A stretch of 64,000 nt of DNA from Halomonas dongshanensis (GCF_024790395.1 NZ_JAJISC010000004.1:372001-436000); one strand, 5' to 3'; counted from the first letter of the stretch, positions 16,331 to 25,583 are shown. The notes: generated from the letters alone by a model not told the origin. Program-made: numbers and translations.

Positions 16331-19300
16331 TTACCCTAGCGCCTCGGCCAGCACGCGGGCAACGTGAATCGCTTCGCGCCCACTACCGTCTTTGATCTGA
16401 TGGCGGCAGCTGGTGCCGTCTGCCACCAGTAGCGCTTGCCCATTGTCGGCGCGAATGGCAGGCAGCAGGGAAAGCTCGGCCATTTGGATAGAAGCGTCGT
16501 AGTGCTCGGCCTCGTAGCCAAAACTCCCTGCCATGCCGCAGCACGAAGAGTCGATCAGCGACACATCGAGCTCAGGAATCCAACCAAGCACCGTCTCGAC
16601 CGGCTTCACCGCATCGAAGGCCTTTTGGTGGCAGTGGCCATGCAGCAGCGCGCGCGAAACAGTAAGGGGGTTCAACTGCCAAGTGAATGGCGCACGCTGA
16701 TGCTCGGCGACGAGAAACTCCTCGAACAAATAGGCCGACTCAGCCAGGCGCTTGGCCTGCTCGCCAAAGCCGTACTGCAGGAACTCGTCGCGCAGGCTCA
16801 AAAGGCAAGAGGGCTCGAGACCGACGATGGCGACCCCGCGTTCGACGAAAGGCATGAGGTAGTGCAGCGAACGTTCTGCCTCAGCCCGAGCTTTGTCGAA
16901 CTGTCCCGAAGAGAGATAGGTACGCCCACAGCACAAGGGCCGCTCGCCCTCAGGGCGATTGAGCACCACGCGAAAGCCCGCAGCCTCGAGCACACGCTTG
17001 GCCGCGCGGGCATTGTCGGCTTCCATGTAGTTATTGAAGGTATCGACGAACAGCAGCACTTCTCCCCGCGACGTGTCCTGGTGCGATGTCGACTGGCGCT
17101 CGGCGAGGAAGTGGCCGGTAAAGCGCGGCAACGAGCGTTCGGGGGCAAGCTTGAGTGCCTTTTTGAGCACACGGGAGAGCGGCGGCAGCTTTTCGAGCCC
17201 GTCGACCAGAGCGCCAAGGTGCCGGGCAAAAGGAGCGTAGCGCGGCATTTCACCTACCATCCTATCGCGCAGCGAAAGCCCCTTGACGCGAGCCCTTGCC
17301 GCCCGCGCCTCGATCTTGAACTTGGCCATATCGACGCCGGTCGGGCACTCGCGTCGACACCCCTTACACGACACGCAGAGATCCAGCGCTGCCTTAATGT
17401 CGTCACTGGCAAGCCCGGTGTCGTCGAGCTGACCTGAAAGCGCTAGGCGCAGCGTATTGGCACGCCCACGCGTCAAATGCTGCTCGTCACGAGTAATGCG
17501 GTAGCTTGGGCACATCGTCCCGGCATCGAACTTGCGACAGTGGCCGTTGTTGTTGCACATTTCCACCGCCATGGCGAGGCCGTGCGTCACGTCGCCTCCC
17601 GACCCCGGCGGCGTCTGCGCACCGGTTAGAGGATCGCGCTCAACGTTCCAGTTCGACCAGTCGAAAACCGGGGTAATGGGAATACGCTGATACGACGTTG
17701 GAAAGCGAAAATAGCGCTCATCATCCATTTTGGGGGTGTCGACGATCTTACCGGGATTGAGCAATCCCGCTGGGTCGAAGAGCCGTTTCACCTGGCGAAA
17801 AGCGTCGTTGACCGCTTCGCCAAATTGCCACGGCACCCATTCGCCACGACACAGTCCGTCGCCGTGCTCACCGGAGTAGGCGCCCTTGTACTCACGCACC
17901 AGCGCCGAGGCTTTTTCGGCAATCTCGCGCATCTTGGCAGCACCGTCGCGGCGCATATCCAAAATCGGTCGCACATGAAGCGTGCCAACCCCGGCGTGGG
18001 CATACCACGTGCCCTCGGTGCCGTAGTGGTTGAACACTTCGGTCAGCTTGGCGGTGTACTCGGCCAAGTGCTCCAGCGGCACCGCACAGTCTTCGATGAA
18101 GGAGACCGGCTTACCGTCCCCTTTCATGCTCATCATGATGTTGAGCCCCGCCTTACGCACGTTCCATAGCGCCTTTTGTTCCCCGGCCTCTGGCATGTCC
18201 ACTACGCTCCCGGGTAGCCCCAGGTCGGCCATTAGCGTGTTGAGTTCGGCGAGCGCGGCAAGCTGCGCCGTACGATCTTGCCCTGCGAACTCCACCAGCA
18301 AGATGGCCTCGGGACGGCCGATCAGCGCCTTTTCGATGACCGGTCGAAAGGCCGGATTATCGAGTGCCAGCTCGATCATGGTGCGATCCACGAGCTCCAC
18401 CGCCATCGGCCCTAGCGTCACGATGTGCTGGGTCAAATCCATCGCTTGGTAGAAGGTGGGAAAGTTGACCACGCCAAGCACTTTCTGCTCGGGCAAGGGA
18501 GAAAGCTTCAGGGTGATACGCTGGCTTACGCCTAACGTGCCTTCGGAGCCGATCAGCAGATGAGCAAGGTTGGGCCGTCCAGCGGCATCGTAAGGCAGCG
18601 GATTTTGGCAGTCGAAGAGATCTAAATTGTAGCCACCGACCCGGCGCAGCACCTTGGGGTAGTGAGCGCGAATCTCTGGCGCCACGCCTTCGGCAATGGC
18701 TCGGACCTGCTGGGCTAACTGCCATTCGCGGCTACCTTCGGCAAGGCGGTCGACGAAACCAAAACGCGCCTCGACGCCATCGGCCAGAATGGCTTCTAGT
18801 TCGAGCACGTTGTGCACCATGTTGCCGTAGTAGATCGAGCGCGAACCGCAGGAGTTATTGCCCGCCATGCCGCCAATGGTGCACTGGGCGCTGGTCGAGA
18901 CATCGACGGGAAACCACAGCCCATGCGGCTTGAGCCAGGCATTGAGATGATCTAATACTATGCCTGGCTCGACCACCACCGTCTGGGCCTCGACGTCGAA
19001 CTCGACCACCTGGTTGAGCCAGCGCGAGGTATCGAGTACCAGCGCATCGCCCACCGTTTGCCCACACTGGCTAGTGCCGCCACCGCGCGCGAGGACCGGC
19101 ACCTTGGCATCGCGGGCGATATCGAGCGCTAGGCGAAGGTCCTCCTGATGGCGGGGAATGACCACCCCCACCGGCGTGATTTGATAGATCGAGGCATCGG
19201 TGGCGTAACGCCCGCGCGTCGCCTGATCGAAGTGCACTCTACCCGCCAGTTCGCGCTCGAGGCGCAGTGAAAATTCGCTGGCGGGGGCGTTGTTCGCCCC

Positions 19301-19333
19301 CTGTCTCGGGGGCTTGTGTGTCAACGACGTCAT
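16331..19333 (-). CDS. FAD/[4Fe-4S] D-2-hydroxyacid dehydrogenase (YdiJ/Dld type)
   Basis: A 1000-residue fusion of a GlcD-like FAD oxidase and a GlcF-like iron-sulfur subunit. The order is PCMH FAD-binding domain (about residues 50-225; ARGGGTSQCGQ and IGGMAGNNSCGSRS), FAD-oxidase C domain with the AHAGVGTLHVRP and GEHGDG motifs to about residue 510, a ferredoxin-type motif CVSCKGCRRECP near residue 650, and a C-terminal CCG domain (CCGRTYLSSGQ, SSCCGMAGSFGYE). Such enzymes oxidise D-2-hydroxyglutarate or D-lactate and pass electrons to the respiratory chain. It follows the aminotransferase by 53 bases in a long operon, so its true substrate may be an intermediate of that pathway. GGGAG precedes the ATG. 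Confidence 0.85.
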   Translation of the reverse strand: MTSLTHKPPRQGANNAPASEFSLRLERELAGRVHFDQATRGRYATDASIYQITPVGVVIPRHQEDLRLALDIARDAKVPVLARGGGTSQCGQTVGDALVLDTSRWLNQVVEFDVEAQTVVVEPGIVLDHLNAWLKPHGLWFPVDVSTSAQCTIGGMAGNNSCGSRSIYYGNMVHNVLELEAILADGVEARFGFVDRLAEGSREWQLAQQVRAIAEGVAPEIRAHYPKVLRRVGGYNLDLFDCQNPLPYDAAGRPNLAHLLIGSEGTLGVSQRITLKLSPLPEQKVLGVVNFPTFYQAMDLTQHIVTLGPMAVELVDRTMIELALDNPAFRPVIEKALIGRPEAILLVEFAGQDRTAQLAALAELNTLMADLGLPGSVVDMPEAGEQKALWNVRKAGLNIMMSMKGDGKPVSFIEDCAVPLEHLAEYTAKLTEVFNHYGTEGTWYAHAGVGTLHVRPILDMRRDGAAKMREIAEKASALVREYKGAYSGEHGDGLCRGEWVPWQFGEAVNDAFRQVKRLFDPAGLLNPGKIVDTPKMDDERYFRFPTSYQRIPITPVFDWSNWNVERDPLTGAQTPPGSGGDVTHGLAMAVEMCNNNGHCRKFDAGTMCPSYRITRDEQHLTRGRANTLRLALSGQLDDTGLASDDIKAALDLCVSCKGCRRECPTGVDMAKFKIEARAARARVKGLSLRDRMVGEMPRYAPFARHLGALVDGLEKLPPLSRVLKKALKLAPERSLPRFTGHFLAERQSTSHQDTSRGEVLLFVDTFNNYMEADNARAAKRVLEAAGFRVVLNRPEGERPLCCGRTYLSSGQFDKARAEAERSLHYLMPFVERGVAIVGLEPSCLLSLRDEFLQYGFGEQAKRLAESAYLFEEFLVAEHQRAPFTWQLNPLTVSRALLHGHCHQKAFDAVKPVETVLGWIPELDVSLIDSSCCGMAGSFGYEAEHYDASIQMAELSLLPAIRADNGQALLVADGTSCRHQIKDGSGREAIHVARVLAEALG

Positions 19334-19386
19334 GGCCTTAGTCTCCCTTCCGTGCCCGCTGGGTTAATACGCGATAGGCGCGCTTG

Positions 19387-20607
19387 TCACGCCTTTGGAT
19401 CGCGTGTCCCATCGAGAGGATGCTCGGCGAAATACTCGAGCGCTGCGGTCACGCCGCTTCCCGCAAGGGGGACCCCCGCCAGCTTCATTCCAGCCTCGCA
19501 GCCACCCAAGGTGGCAATCAGGGTGAGGTCGTTGCAGTCGCCCAGGTGGCCGATACGGAACATCTTGCCCTTGGCCTTGCCTAGCCCCATGCCGAGGGAG
19601 AGATCGAAGCGTTCATAGATGATCTTGCGTACCACATCGGCGTCCACCCCCTCGGGCAGCACCACTCCGGTCAATACCGGCGAGTAGAGTTCGGGCGTCT
19701 GGCACTGGATTTCGAGCCCCCAGGCGTCAACCGCACAGCGCACGCCCGCCGCCCAGCGCTGATGGCGAGCAAAAACATGCTCGAGCCCCTCTTCCAACAG
19801 CATGTCCAGCGCCTCGTTGAGGCCGTAGAGCAAGTTGGTGCTGGGGGTGTAGGGCCAGTAACCGTTCTGGTTGGCCTCGAGAATTTCGTCCCAGGCCCAG
19901 AAGCTCTTGGGCAGCTTGGCCTCGCGGCTAACCTTGATCGCCTTGGGTGAGAGCGCGTTGAAGCTGATGCCGGGTGGCAGCATCAACCCTTTCTGTGAGC
20001 CCGATACGGTGACGTCCACGCCCCATTCGTCATGCCGATAGTCGGCACTGGCCAGACCCGAGATGGTATCGACGATCAAAAGTGCAGGATGGCCTGCAGC
20101 ATCGATGGCGCGGCGCACGGAAGCGATATCGCTGGTCACTCCTGTGGACGTTTCGTTATGCACCACACAGACCGCCTTGATGGCATGGTCGCCATCCTCT
20201 TTCAGCCGCGCTTCGATCATCTCGGCCTGCACCCCGTGACGCCAGCCCTCATAGCCGGGTAGACCGATGAACTCGGGTTCGAGCCCCAGCCGCCTGGCCA
20301 TCTTCTGCCACAGCGTGGCGAAGTGGCCGGTTTCGAACATCAGTACGCAATCGCCCGGCGAGAGCGTATTGGCCAACGCCGCCTCCCAGGCGCCGGTACC
20401 CGATGCGGGATAGATGATCACCGGATGTTCGGTCTTGAACACCTTCTGTACCTTGGTCAGCAGTTCACGTCCGAGCGCGCCAAATTCGGGGCCACGGTGA
20501 TCGATGGTGGGTAGGCTCATGGCACGCAGAATACGATCCGGCACCGGCGAAGGGCCGGGAATCTGCAGGAAGTGGCGGCCGGATGGGTGAAAGTCGAGTT
20601 TCAGCAT
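19387..20607 (-). CDS. Class V aminotransferase of the serine/alanine/aspartate-glyoxylate type
   Basis: A 406-residue PLP enzyme. The PLP lysine is K206 in VSGSQKGLMLPPG, with the DTISG loop near residue 180 and the N-terminal PGPSPVPDRILRAMSLPTIDHRGPEF typical of SgaA, AGXT and BhcA proteins. The family transfers the amino group of Ser, Ala or Asp to glyoxylate, making glycine. The ATG follows AAAAGGAA. It sits between a CaiB-type CoA-transferase and a D-2-hydroxyacid dehydrogenase, so its amino acceptor could be glyoxylate from allantoin or glycolate, or an unknown oxo acid made by the operon. The donor cannot be told from sequence alone. Confidence 0.85.
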   Translation of the reverse strand: MLKLDFHPSGRHFLQIPGPSPVPDRILRAMSLPTIDHRGPEFGALGRELLTKVQKVFKTEHPVIIYPASGTGAWEAALANTLSPGDCVLMFETGHFATLWQKMARRLGLEPEFIGLPGYEGWRHGVQAEMIEARLKEDGDHAIKAVCVVHNETSTGVTSDIASVRRAIDAAGHPALLIVDTISGLASADYRHDEWGVDVTVSGSQKGLMLPPGISFNALSPKAIKVSREAKLPKSFWAWDEILEANQNGYWPYTPSTNLLYGLNEALDMLLEEGLEHVFARHQRWAAGVRCAVDAWGLEIQCQTPELYSPVLTGVVLPEGVDADVVRKIIYERFDLSLGMGLGKAKGKMFRIGHLGDCNDLTLIATLGGCEAGMKLAGVPLAGSGVTAALEYFAEHPLDGTRDPKA

Positions 20608-20631
20608 GGTGTCATTCCTTTTATTTGAATA

Positions 20632-20642
20632 ATGAATTCAAT
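20632..20642. promoter_or_regulatory. Possible operator (ATTGAATTCAT on the minus strand)
   Basis: An AT-rich partial palindrome in the 51-base gap before the aminotransferase. A near-identical sequence, ATTGAATTCAA, lies upstream of dctP at 25730-25740, and a weaker version upstream of the divergent GntR gene. It could be a site for that GntR regulator and an internal promoter. Confidence 0.35.
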
Positions 20643-20658
20643 TTATGGCAGCAAAACA

Positions 20659-21846
20659 TCATTTGATGCAGCCCGCCTCACGCAGCGCATCGATGTCATC
20701 GCGCTCAAACCCGAGGGTCGCCAGGACTTCATCGGTATGCTGCCCGAACAGCGGGGCGGGCGAGCGAATCGAAGCGGGCGTGCGCGATAGCTTGCTGGGA
20801 AAACCCAGCGTCTTCATTGGCCCGATCACCGGGTGTTCCATATCCAGCACCATGTCGCGCGCTAGATAGTGTTCATCGGCCATAGCCTCGGCGAAGTCGT
20901 TGATCGGTCCGGCGGGTACGCCAGCACGGTCGCAGCGCGCCAGCCACTCATCGACATCGGTATCGGCCATCAGCGTTTCGAGCAGCGCCTCGAGCTCATC
21001 GACATGCTGGCCACGATCGTGATTGGTCAAAAAGCGTGCATCCTCCATCAGCGCTGGGCGTTCGAGCACGTCTGTGCAAAAGCGCTCCCAGGTACGCTGG
21101 TTGGCGCAGCCGAGCATCAAATAGCCATCGCGCGCCTTGACCGCCTGATAGGGTGCCGAGACGCGATGGCGCCAGCCGGTAGGGGCAGGCACCCGGCCTT
21201 CGGCGAAGTAGGCAGCCGCCTCCCAGGTGAACCAAGGCAGGCCACACTCGGTGATGGCAATGTCGATATGCTGGCCCTCGCCCGTTTTCATCTTGTGGAT
21301 GTAGGCGGCCAGGATCGAGTAAGCCGCCGTGATGCCGGCGCCGATATCGTAGACGGCGATCCCGGTTTTTAGCGGACGCCGCCCTACTTCGCCGGTCATC
21401 GACATCAAGCCCGTCATGCCCTGAGCAACTAGGTCGAAGCCACCCTTATGGCGGTAGGGCCCAGTCTGCCCATATCCCGAGATGGAGCAGTAGACGATCC
21501 CAGGGTTGATGGCCTTGATGGTGTCGTAGTCGATGCCGAGTGACGCCGTCACGCCAGGTCGGTAGTTCTCGACGATGACATCCGCCTCTTCGGCCAAGCG
21601 GTAGAAGATCGCTTTGGCGCGCTCCTCCTTGAGATTGAGCGAAATGCTTTTCTTGTTGCGGTTGATCTGAGAAAAGCAGGTCGACTCGCCATTGACGTAA
21701 GGCCCCATCTGGCGGCTATCGTCGCCGCCATTGAGTTTTTCCACTTTGATGACCTCGGCGCCCATATCGGCCAGCACCATGGTGCAGTAAGGCCCCGCCA
21801 TGATTTGTGAAACGTCGAGAATCTTGATTGCTTGTAAGGGCAGCAT
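20659..21846 (-). CDS. CaiB/BaiF (class III) CoA-transferase
   Basis: A 395-residue family III CoA-transferase that activates a carboxylic acid by moving CoA from a donor such as succinyl-CoA. The catalytic aspartate that forms the anhydride/thioester intermediate in this family corresponds to D167 in GIAVYDIGAG. Other hallmarks are ILDVSQIMAGPYCTMVLADMGAEVIKVE (residues 9-36) and ENYRPG near residue 93. It lies 27 bases after the crotonase gene in the TRAP operon. AcuN, which activates acrylate in Halomonas, is a functional analogue of this CoA-transferase plus crotonase layout, but no orthology is claimed. GAGGAGG precedes the ATG. Confidence 0.9.
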   Translation of the reverse strand: MLPLQAIKILDVSQIMAGPYCTMVLADMGAEVIKVEKLNGGDDSRQMGPYVNGESTCFSQINRNKKSISLNLKEERAKAIFYRLAEEADVIVENYRPGVTASLGIDYDTIKAINPGIVYCSISGYGQTGPYRHKGGFDLVAQGMTGLMSMTGEVGRRPLKTGIAVYDIGAGITAAYSILAAYIHKMKTGEGQHIDIAITECGLPWFTWEAAAYFAEGRVPAPTGWRHRVSAPYQAVKARDGYLMLGCANQRTWERFCTDVLERPALMEDARFLTNHDRGQHVDELEALLETLMADTDVDEWLARCDRAGVPAGPINDFAEAMADEHYLARDMVLDMEHPVIGPMKTLGFPSKLSRTPASIRSPAPLFGQHTDEVLATLGFERDDIDALREAGCIK

Positions 21847-21873
21847 GCCTCTACCTCCTCGTTGACGCGGGCC

Positions 21874-22680
21874 TTACCGCCCCGTCCAGTTGAAGGGTGT
21901 CTTGTTGACGAACTTGTCGACTGCAGCCGCGAAGTCGTCACTCATGTAGCAGGTCTCGATCCAGTCGTCGCTGAGAGCGGCCTCCGGGCGTCGCACTTGC
22001 TGGGTACGCATGATCAACGCCTTGCTGGCTTTGAGCGTCAGCGGAGCAAAGCGCCCCAGCGATGCCGCAAGCGTCGCCACCTCGGCGTAGATCTGCTCGG
22101 AGGGAACGACCGCGTTGACTAGCCCCGTACTCTTTGCCGTTTCGGCGTCGAACAGGCGCGCCAGCATCAACGCCTCTTTGGTGCGCGCGATGCCGACCAT
22201 GTCGATCAGCCGTGAAACGTTGGTGATCGACAGCGTATTACCCAACGTCTTGGCGATCGGTACGCCAAACTTGAGGCTGGGTGTTGCGTAGCGAAAATCG
22301 CACACCAGCGCCAGCGCCGCGCCACCGCCTACGCACGCGCCTTCGAGCAGCGCGATGCTGGGCTTGGTAAACGCCTCGAGCCGCCCCACGATACGATCGA
22401 TGCGACGCTCGTAACCGAGGGCATCTTCGGGTTGCGTAAAGTCGCCAAACTGGCCGATATCGGTCCCCGCAACGAAGGCCTCGCCGCCAACGCCGTGCAG
22501 CACCAAGGCATGCACCGCATCGTTTTGCTCTAGCGCTTCGCAGTGGCGTTCGAGCGCGTCGTACATCTCCCAGGTCATGGCGTTGCGGCTTTGCGGCCGG
22601 TTGAAGCCGAGCCAGGCCACCCCGTCACGCACCTCGACGATCACACTCTGCGTCGATGCCTCTGGCGTTGAGCCACTCAT
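21874..22680 (-). CDS. Crotonase-superfamily protein lacking both canonical hydratase glutamates
   Basis: A 268-residue crotonase fold. The CoA-binding and oxyanion-hole elements are there (AFVAGTDIGQF near residues 68-78; EGACVGGGAALALVCDFRYA at 113-132). In enoyl-CoA hydratases the general acid/base glutamates lie in GGGCELA and PEIxLG; here the equivalent positions read A122 and I142. It is therefore unlikely to be an ordinary hydratase and may be an isomerase, hydrolase, lyase or decarboxylase of an acyl-CoA. It lies 21 bases after dctM and 27 before the CoA-transferase gene, so it most likely acts on the CoA ester made by that enzyme. GAGGAG precedes the ATG. Confidence 0.82.
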   Translation of the reverse strand: MSGSTPEASTQSVIVEVRDGVAWLGFNRPQSRNAMTWEMYDALERHCEALEQNDAVHALVLHGVGGEAFVAGTDIGQFGDFTQPEDALGYERRIDRIVGRLEAFTKPSIALLEGACVGGGAALALVCDFRYATPSLKFGVPIAKTLGNTLSITNVSRLIDMVGIARTKEALMLARLFDAETAKSTGLVNAVVPSEQIYAEVATLAASLGRFAPLTLKASKALIMRTQQVRRPEAALSDDWIETCYMSDDFAAAVDKFVNKTPFNWTGR

Positions 22681-22701
22681 GGCATGTCTCCTCGTGTCCT
22701 A

Positions 22702-23985
22702 TTAGCCGTAGATGAAGTTGACCAACGCCAGGGCGAAGGCAGGGATATAGGTATTGATCATCAAGATCGCGAACAGCACGGCAATGAACCAAAGGTTGGT
22801 CTTCGAGGTGGCCCAAATATCCGCTTTGGCGATGGAGCACGAGGCAATCAACACGCTGGCCACCGGCGGTGTCTGCTGACCAATGGCCAAGTTGAGGGTG
22901 ACGATCAAACCAAAGTGCAGCGGATCGATACCCACTTCGAGCACCAAGGGCAGCACGATGGGCACGACCAGGATGATCGCCGCTGCCGAATGCAGGAAGA
23001 TGCCGAGAATCAGGAAGATGATGTTCAATAGCGCCAGGATCACGTACTTGTTGCTGGTCCAGTCGCTGATCTGCATGGCGATGGCCTGGGGAATACGCGT
23101 TTCGGTCAGATAGCCCCCCACCACGGCGGAGGCCGCCACCAGCAGCATCACCACCGCCGTTTGCACGCCAGCGCTCTTGCACGAATCGATGAAGGTGCGC
23201 ACGGTGAACTCGCGATACACCACGCTACTGATGAAGATCGCTACGCACACCGCAAGAGCCGCCCCTTCGGTGGCCGTGACGAAGCCACCGAAAATACCGC
23301 CCAGAATGATCACCGGGATAAGCAGCGCCCAAATCGCCTCCTTGAATGCCGTCCACAGTTTCGATGCCTGAAAGCGCCCTTCGGCAGGGAAGTTATATTT
23401 GCCCGCCAGGTAGTAGCACATACAGGCGAGCCCCAGCGCACCGAGCAGCCCCGGGAAGATCCCTGCGACGAACATTTGCACCACCGACTCACCCGACATC
23501 ACCGCGTATAGGATCATCGGGATCGAAGGCGGCAGGATGATCGCCAAGCTCGCCGCCGAGGAAGAGATCGAGGCGGCGAACTCTTTGGAGTAGCCCTTCT
23601 TGCGCATGGCAGGAATCAGGATACTGCCGATGGCCGAGACCCCCGCCACCGAAGAGCCGGATATCTCGGCAAAGAAGACCGAGGCACCGATGGTCACCAT
23701 GGAAAGGCCGCCCTTGATGAAGCCCACCATGGCCATGGCCAGATCGATCAGCCGCCGCGAGATGCTCGATGCGTTCATGATCGCCCCGGCCAGGATGAAC
23801 AGCGGAATGGCGATCAAGGGGAAATTGGTGGCCCCCTCGAACATCGTCATACCTACCGTCGGCATCGCCATGCTGCCGTAGGTCATGAAGGTCGCGATCG
23901 TCCCCACCAGCGCCAGCGCCACGGCAACCGGCACGTTGATCAGGATCAGCGCGATCAGCGCCAGAAAGATATAGAGTATGATCAT
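22702..23985 (-). CDS. dctM: TRAP transporter large membrane subunit (DctM)
   Basis: A 427-residue integral protein with about 12 hydrophobic segments, the channel-forming subunit of a tripartite periplasmic transporter. Typical segments are INVPVAVALALVG at the N-terminus, GVSAIGSILIPAMRKKGYSKEFAAS near residue 120 and QQTPPVASVLIASCSIAKAD near residue 365. It works with DctQ and the DctP binding protein to import an organic acid using the sodium gradient. GGGGGA precedes the ATG; spacing to dctQ is 8 bases. The substrate is unknown. Confidence 0.93.
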   Translation of the reverse strand: MIILYIFLALIALILINVPVAVALALVGTIATFMTYGSMAMPTVGMTMFEGATNFPLIAIPLFILAGAIMNASSISRRLIDLAMAMVGFIKGGLSMVTIGASVFFAEISGSSVAGVSAIGSILIPAMRKKGYSKEFAASISSSAASLAIILPPSIPMILYAVMSGESVVQMFVAGIFPGLLGALGLACMCYYLAGKYNFPAEGRFQASKLWTAFKEAIWALLIPVIILGGIFGGFVTATEGAALAVCVAIFISSVVYREFTVRTFIDSCKSAGVQTAVVMLLVAASAVVGGYLTETRIPQAIAMQISDWTSNKYVILALLNIIFLILGIFLHSAAAIILVVPIVLPLVLEVGIDPLHFGLIVTLNLAIGQQTPPVASVLIASCSIAKADIWATSKTNLWFIAVLFAILMINTYIPAFALALVNFIYG

Positions 23986-23993
23986 GGCTCCCC

Positions 23994-24551
23994 CTAGCCT
24001 CGTGGCGTGCTGACGGCGTCGACGTCTTCGGCGTCGAGACCGGCCTCTTCCAGTTCGTGGTCGATGAACCCCCGGCCTCGTGCGCTGCGCAACACATCAG
24101 GCAGGCGTAAAAGCTCGGCGATGATGAACAGCACCGATGCCACGGGAATGGCCGACTGCGTCACCTGCATCGAGATGGCGGGCAAACTGATCATGCTCAC
24201 GCCCTCCAAAATCAGCATGACCTGATAACTCGCAAGCCCGAGGAAGATGAAAAAGCCGATGGTGATCGCCTCGGCCAGCAGTGCCACAGGCACACGAATG
24301 GCGGGTGGGCACATGTTGAGCACGCTTGGGCAGGTAATGTGCGCCCCTTTGGCTGCGGCCAGCGCGGCGCCGTAGTAGGTCACCCACGCGAGCAGGACGG
24401 CGGCAAGCTCGTCGTACCAGCTCAGCGGCGAGCCGATCGTGCGGGAGATGAACCCCACCGTCACCACCCCCGCCAGCGCGATCACCAGGATCACCACGAT
24501 GCCTTCGAGAAAGGCGAAGTAGGCGTTCTTGAACTTCGTCATTGCACTCAT
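23994..24551 (-). CDS. dctQ: TRAP transporter small membrane subunit (DctQ)
   Basis: A 185-residue protein with four membrane segments and the conserved SWYDELAAVLLAWVTYYGAALA motif near residue 50 characteristic of DctQ. It bridges the binding protein and DctM. GGAG seven bases before the ATG at 24551 fixes the start; the frame is open to 24578. A longer acidic C-terminal tail after the fourth segment is not unusual. Confidence 0.9.
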   Translation of the reverse strand: MSAMTKFKNAYFAFLEGIVVILVIALAGVVTVGFISRTIGSPLSWYDELAAVLLAWVTYYGAALAAAKGAHITCPSVLNMCPPAIRVPVALLAEAITIGFFIFLGLASYQVMLILEGVSMISLPAISMQVTQSAIPVASVLFIIAELLRLPDVLRSARGRGFIDHELEEAGLDAEDVDAVSTPRG

Positions 24552-24605
24552 TGACGTCTCCGGTTGCCGCAGGCGCATCGCAGGACGCGCCTGGCGGATG
24601 CGTGA

Positions 24606-25583
24606 CTACTGGCGCAGCGCCGCCACGGCATCGAGTAGCTCTTGACCGCTCTCCACATCGTTCGAGAACTTGTCATAGATCGGCTGGGAAGCATCGACGA
24701 AGGCATCGAAATCGACCTCGTTGACCTCCATACCCGCTTCCCGCATGAGCTCGAGCACCTCTTCGTCGAGGCGCTGCCCCTGCTCCAGCGCGTAATCTTC
24801 GACTTCGATGGCGACCTCTTCGAGCACCGTCCGCACCTCTTCGGGTAGACGGCTCCAGCTAGCGCCAGCGGTCAGATACGCCGGGGTGTAGACGTGATTG
24901 GAGAGCGAGAGATACTCCTGTACTTCTTGCAGCCGCGAGGAGTAGGTCTGGATCAAGGGGTTCTCCTGCCCATCCATGGCCCCAGTTTGCAGCGCCACGA
25001 AGACCTCGGAGAGCGACATCGGTGAGGGCGCGGCGCCGTAGCTGCGGAACATCTCGATCCGCCAAACGCCGCTCGGAGTGCGCAGCTTGATACCCTCTAG
25101 ATCAGCGGGAACGTTGATGGGACGCACGTTGTTGGTGATCTGGCGAAAGCCGTTCTCCCACACCCCAATGATCTTGAATCCGCGCGCTTCGGCCGCCTCG
25201 TAGAGCGGGCCACGCACGACCTCGTCGCGCACCCGCTGCATGTGTTCGCGGTCCGCGATGAGATAGGGCATTTCGAATAGAGCAAAGCGCTCGTCTTCGG
25301 AGCTCATCACCGTCGAGGGGATGGTCAAATCGAGGCTGCCAAGGCGCAGGCGCCGCATCATCGATTCGTCACCACCTAGCTGGCTGTTGCCGTAGACATT
25401 GACTTCGGCCACGCCCTCTAGGCGCTCGTTGGCCAATTCGGCAAAGCGGTTGGCGGTAATTTCGAACAGTGAGCCAGGGCCACCGACATGGCCCAGCCGC
25501 ACTTCGATCTCGGCGCTGGCGTTGGCAGCCTGCAGAGCAAGCGTCACGATCGCGGCGGAAATCGCCGTCTTGATCATTTTCAT
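24606..25583 (-). CDS. dctP: TRAP transporter periplasmic substrate-binding protein (DctP)
   Basis: A 325-residue periplasmic receptor with a Sec signal peptide (residues 1-24, ending ANASA). The DctP fold is shown by LGHVGGPGSLFEITANRFAELANERLEG near residue 31, the MSSEDERFALFEMPYLIADREH stretch, and the conserved GVWENGFRQITNNVRPI and KLRTP motifs near residues 143-170, which contain the arginine that binds a carboxylate. The first gene of the operon. Ligand unassigned. AGGAG precedes the ATG and an ATTGAATTCAA palindrome lies about 150 bases upstream. Confidence 0.93.
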   Translation of the reverse strand: MKMIKTAISAAIVTLALQAANASAEIEVRLGHVGGPGSLFEITANRFAELANERLEGVAEVNVYGNSQLGGDESMMRRLRLGSLDLTIPSTVMSSEDERFALFEMPYLIADREHMQRVRDEVVRGPLYEAAEARGFKIIGVWENGFRQITNNVRPINVPADLEGIKLRTPSGVWRIEMFRSYGAAPSPMSLSEVFVALQTGAMDGQENPLIQTYSSRLQEVQEYLSLSNHVYTPAYLTAGASWSRLPEEVRTVLEEVAIEVEDYALEQGQRLDEEVLELMREAGMEVNEVDFDAFVDASQPIYDKFSNDVESGQELLDAVAALRQ

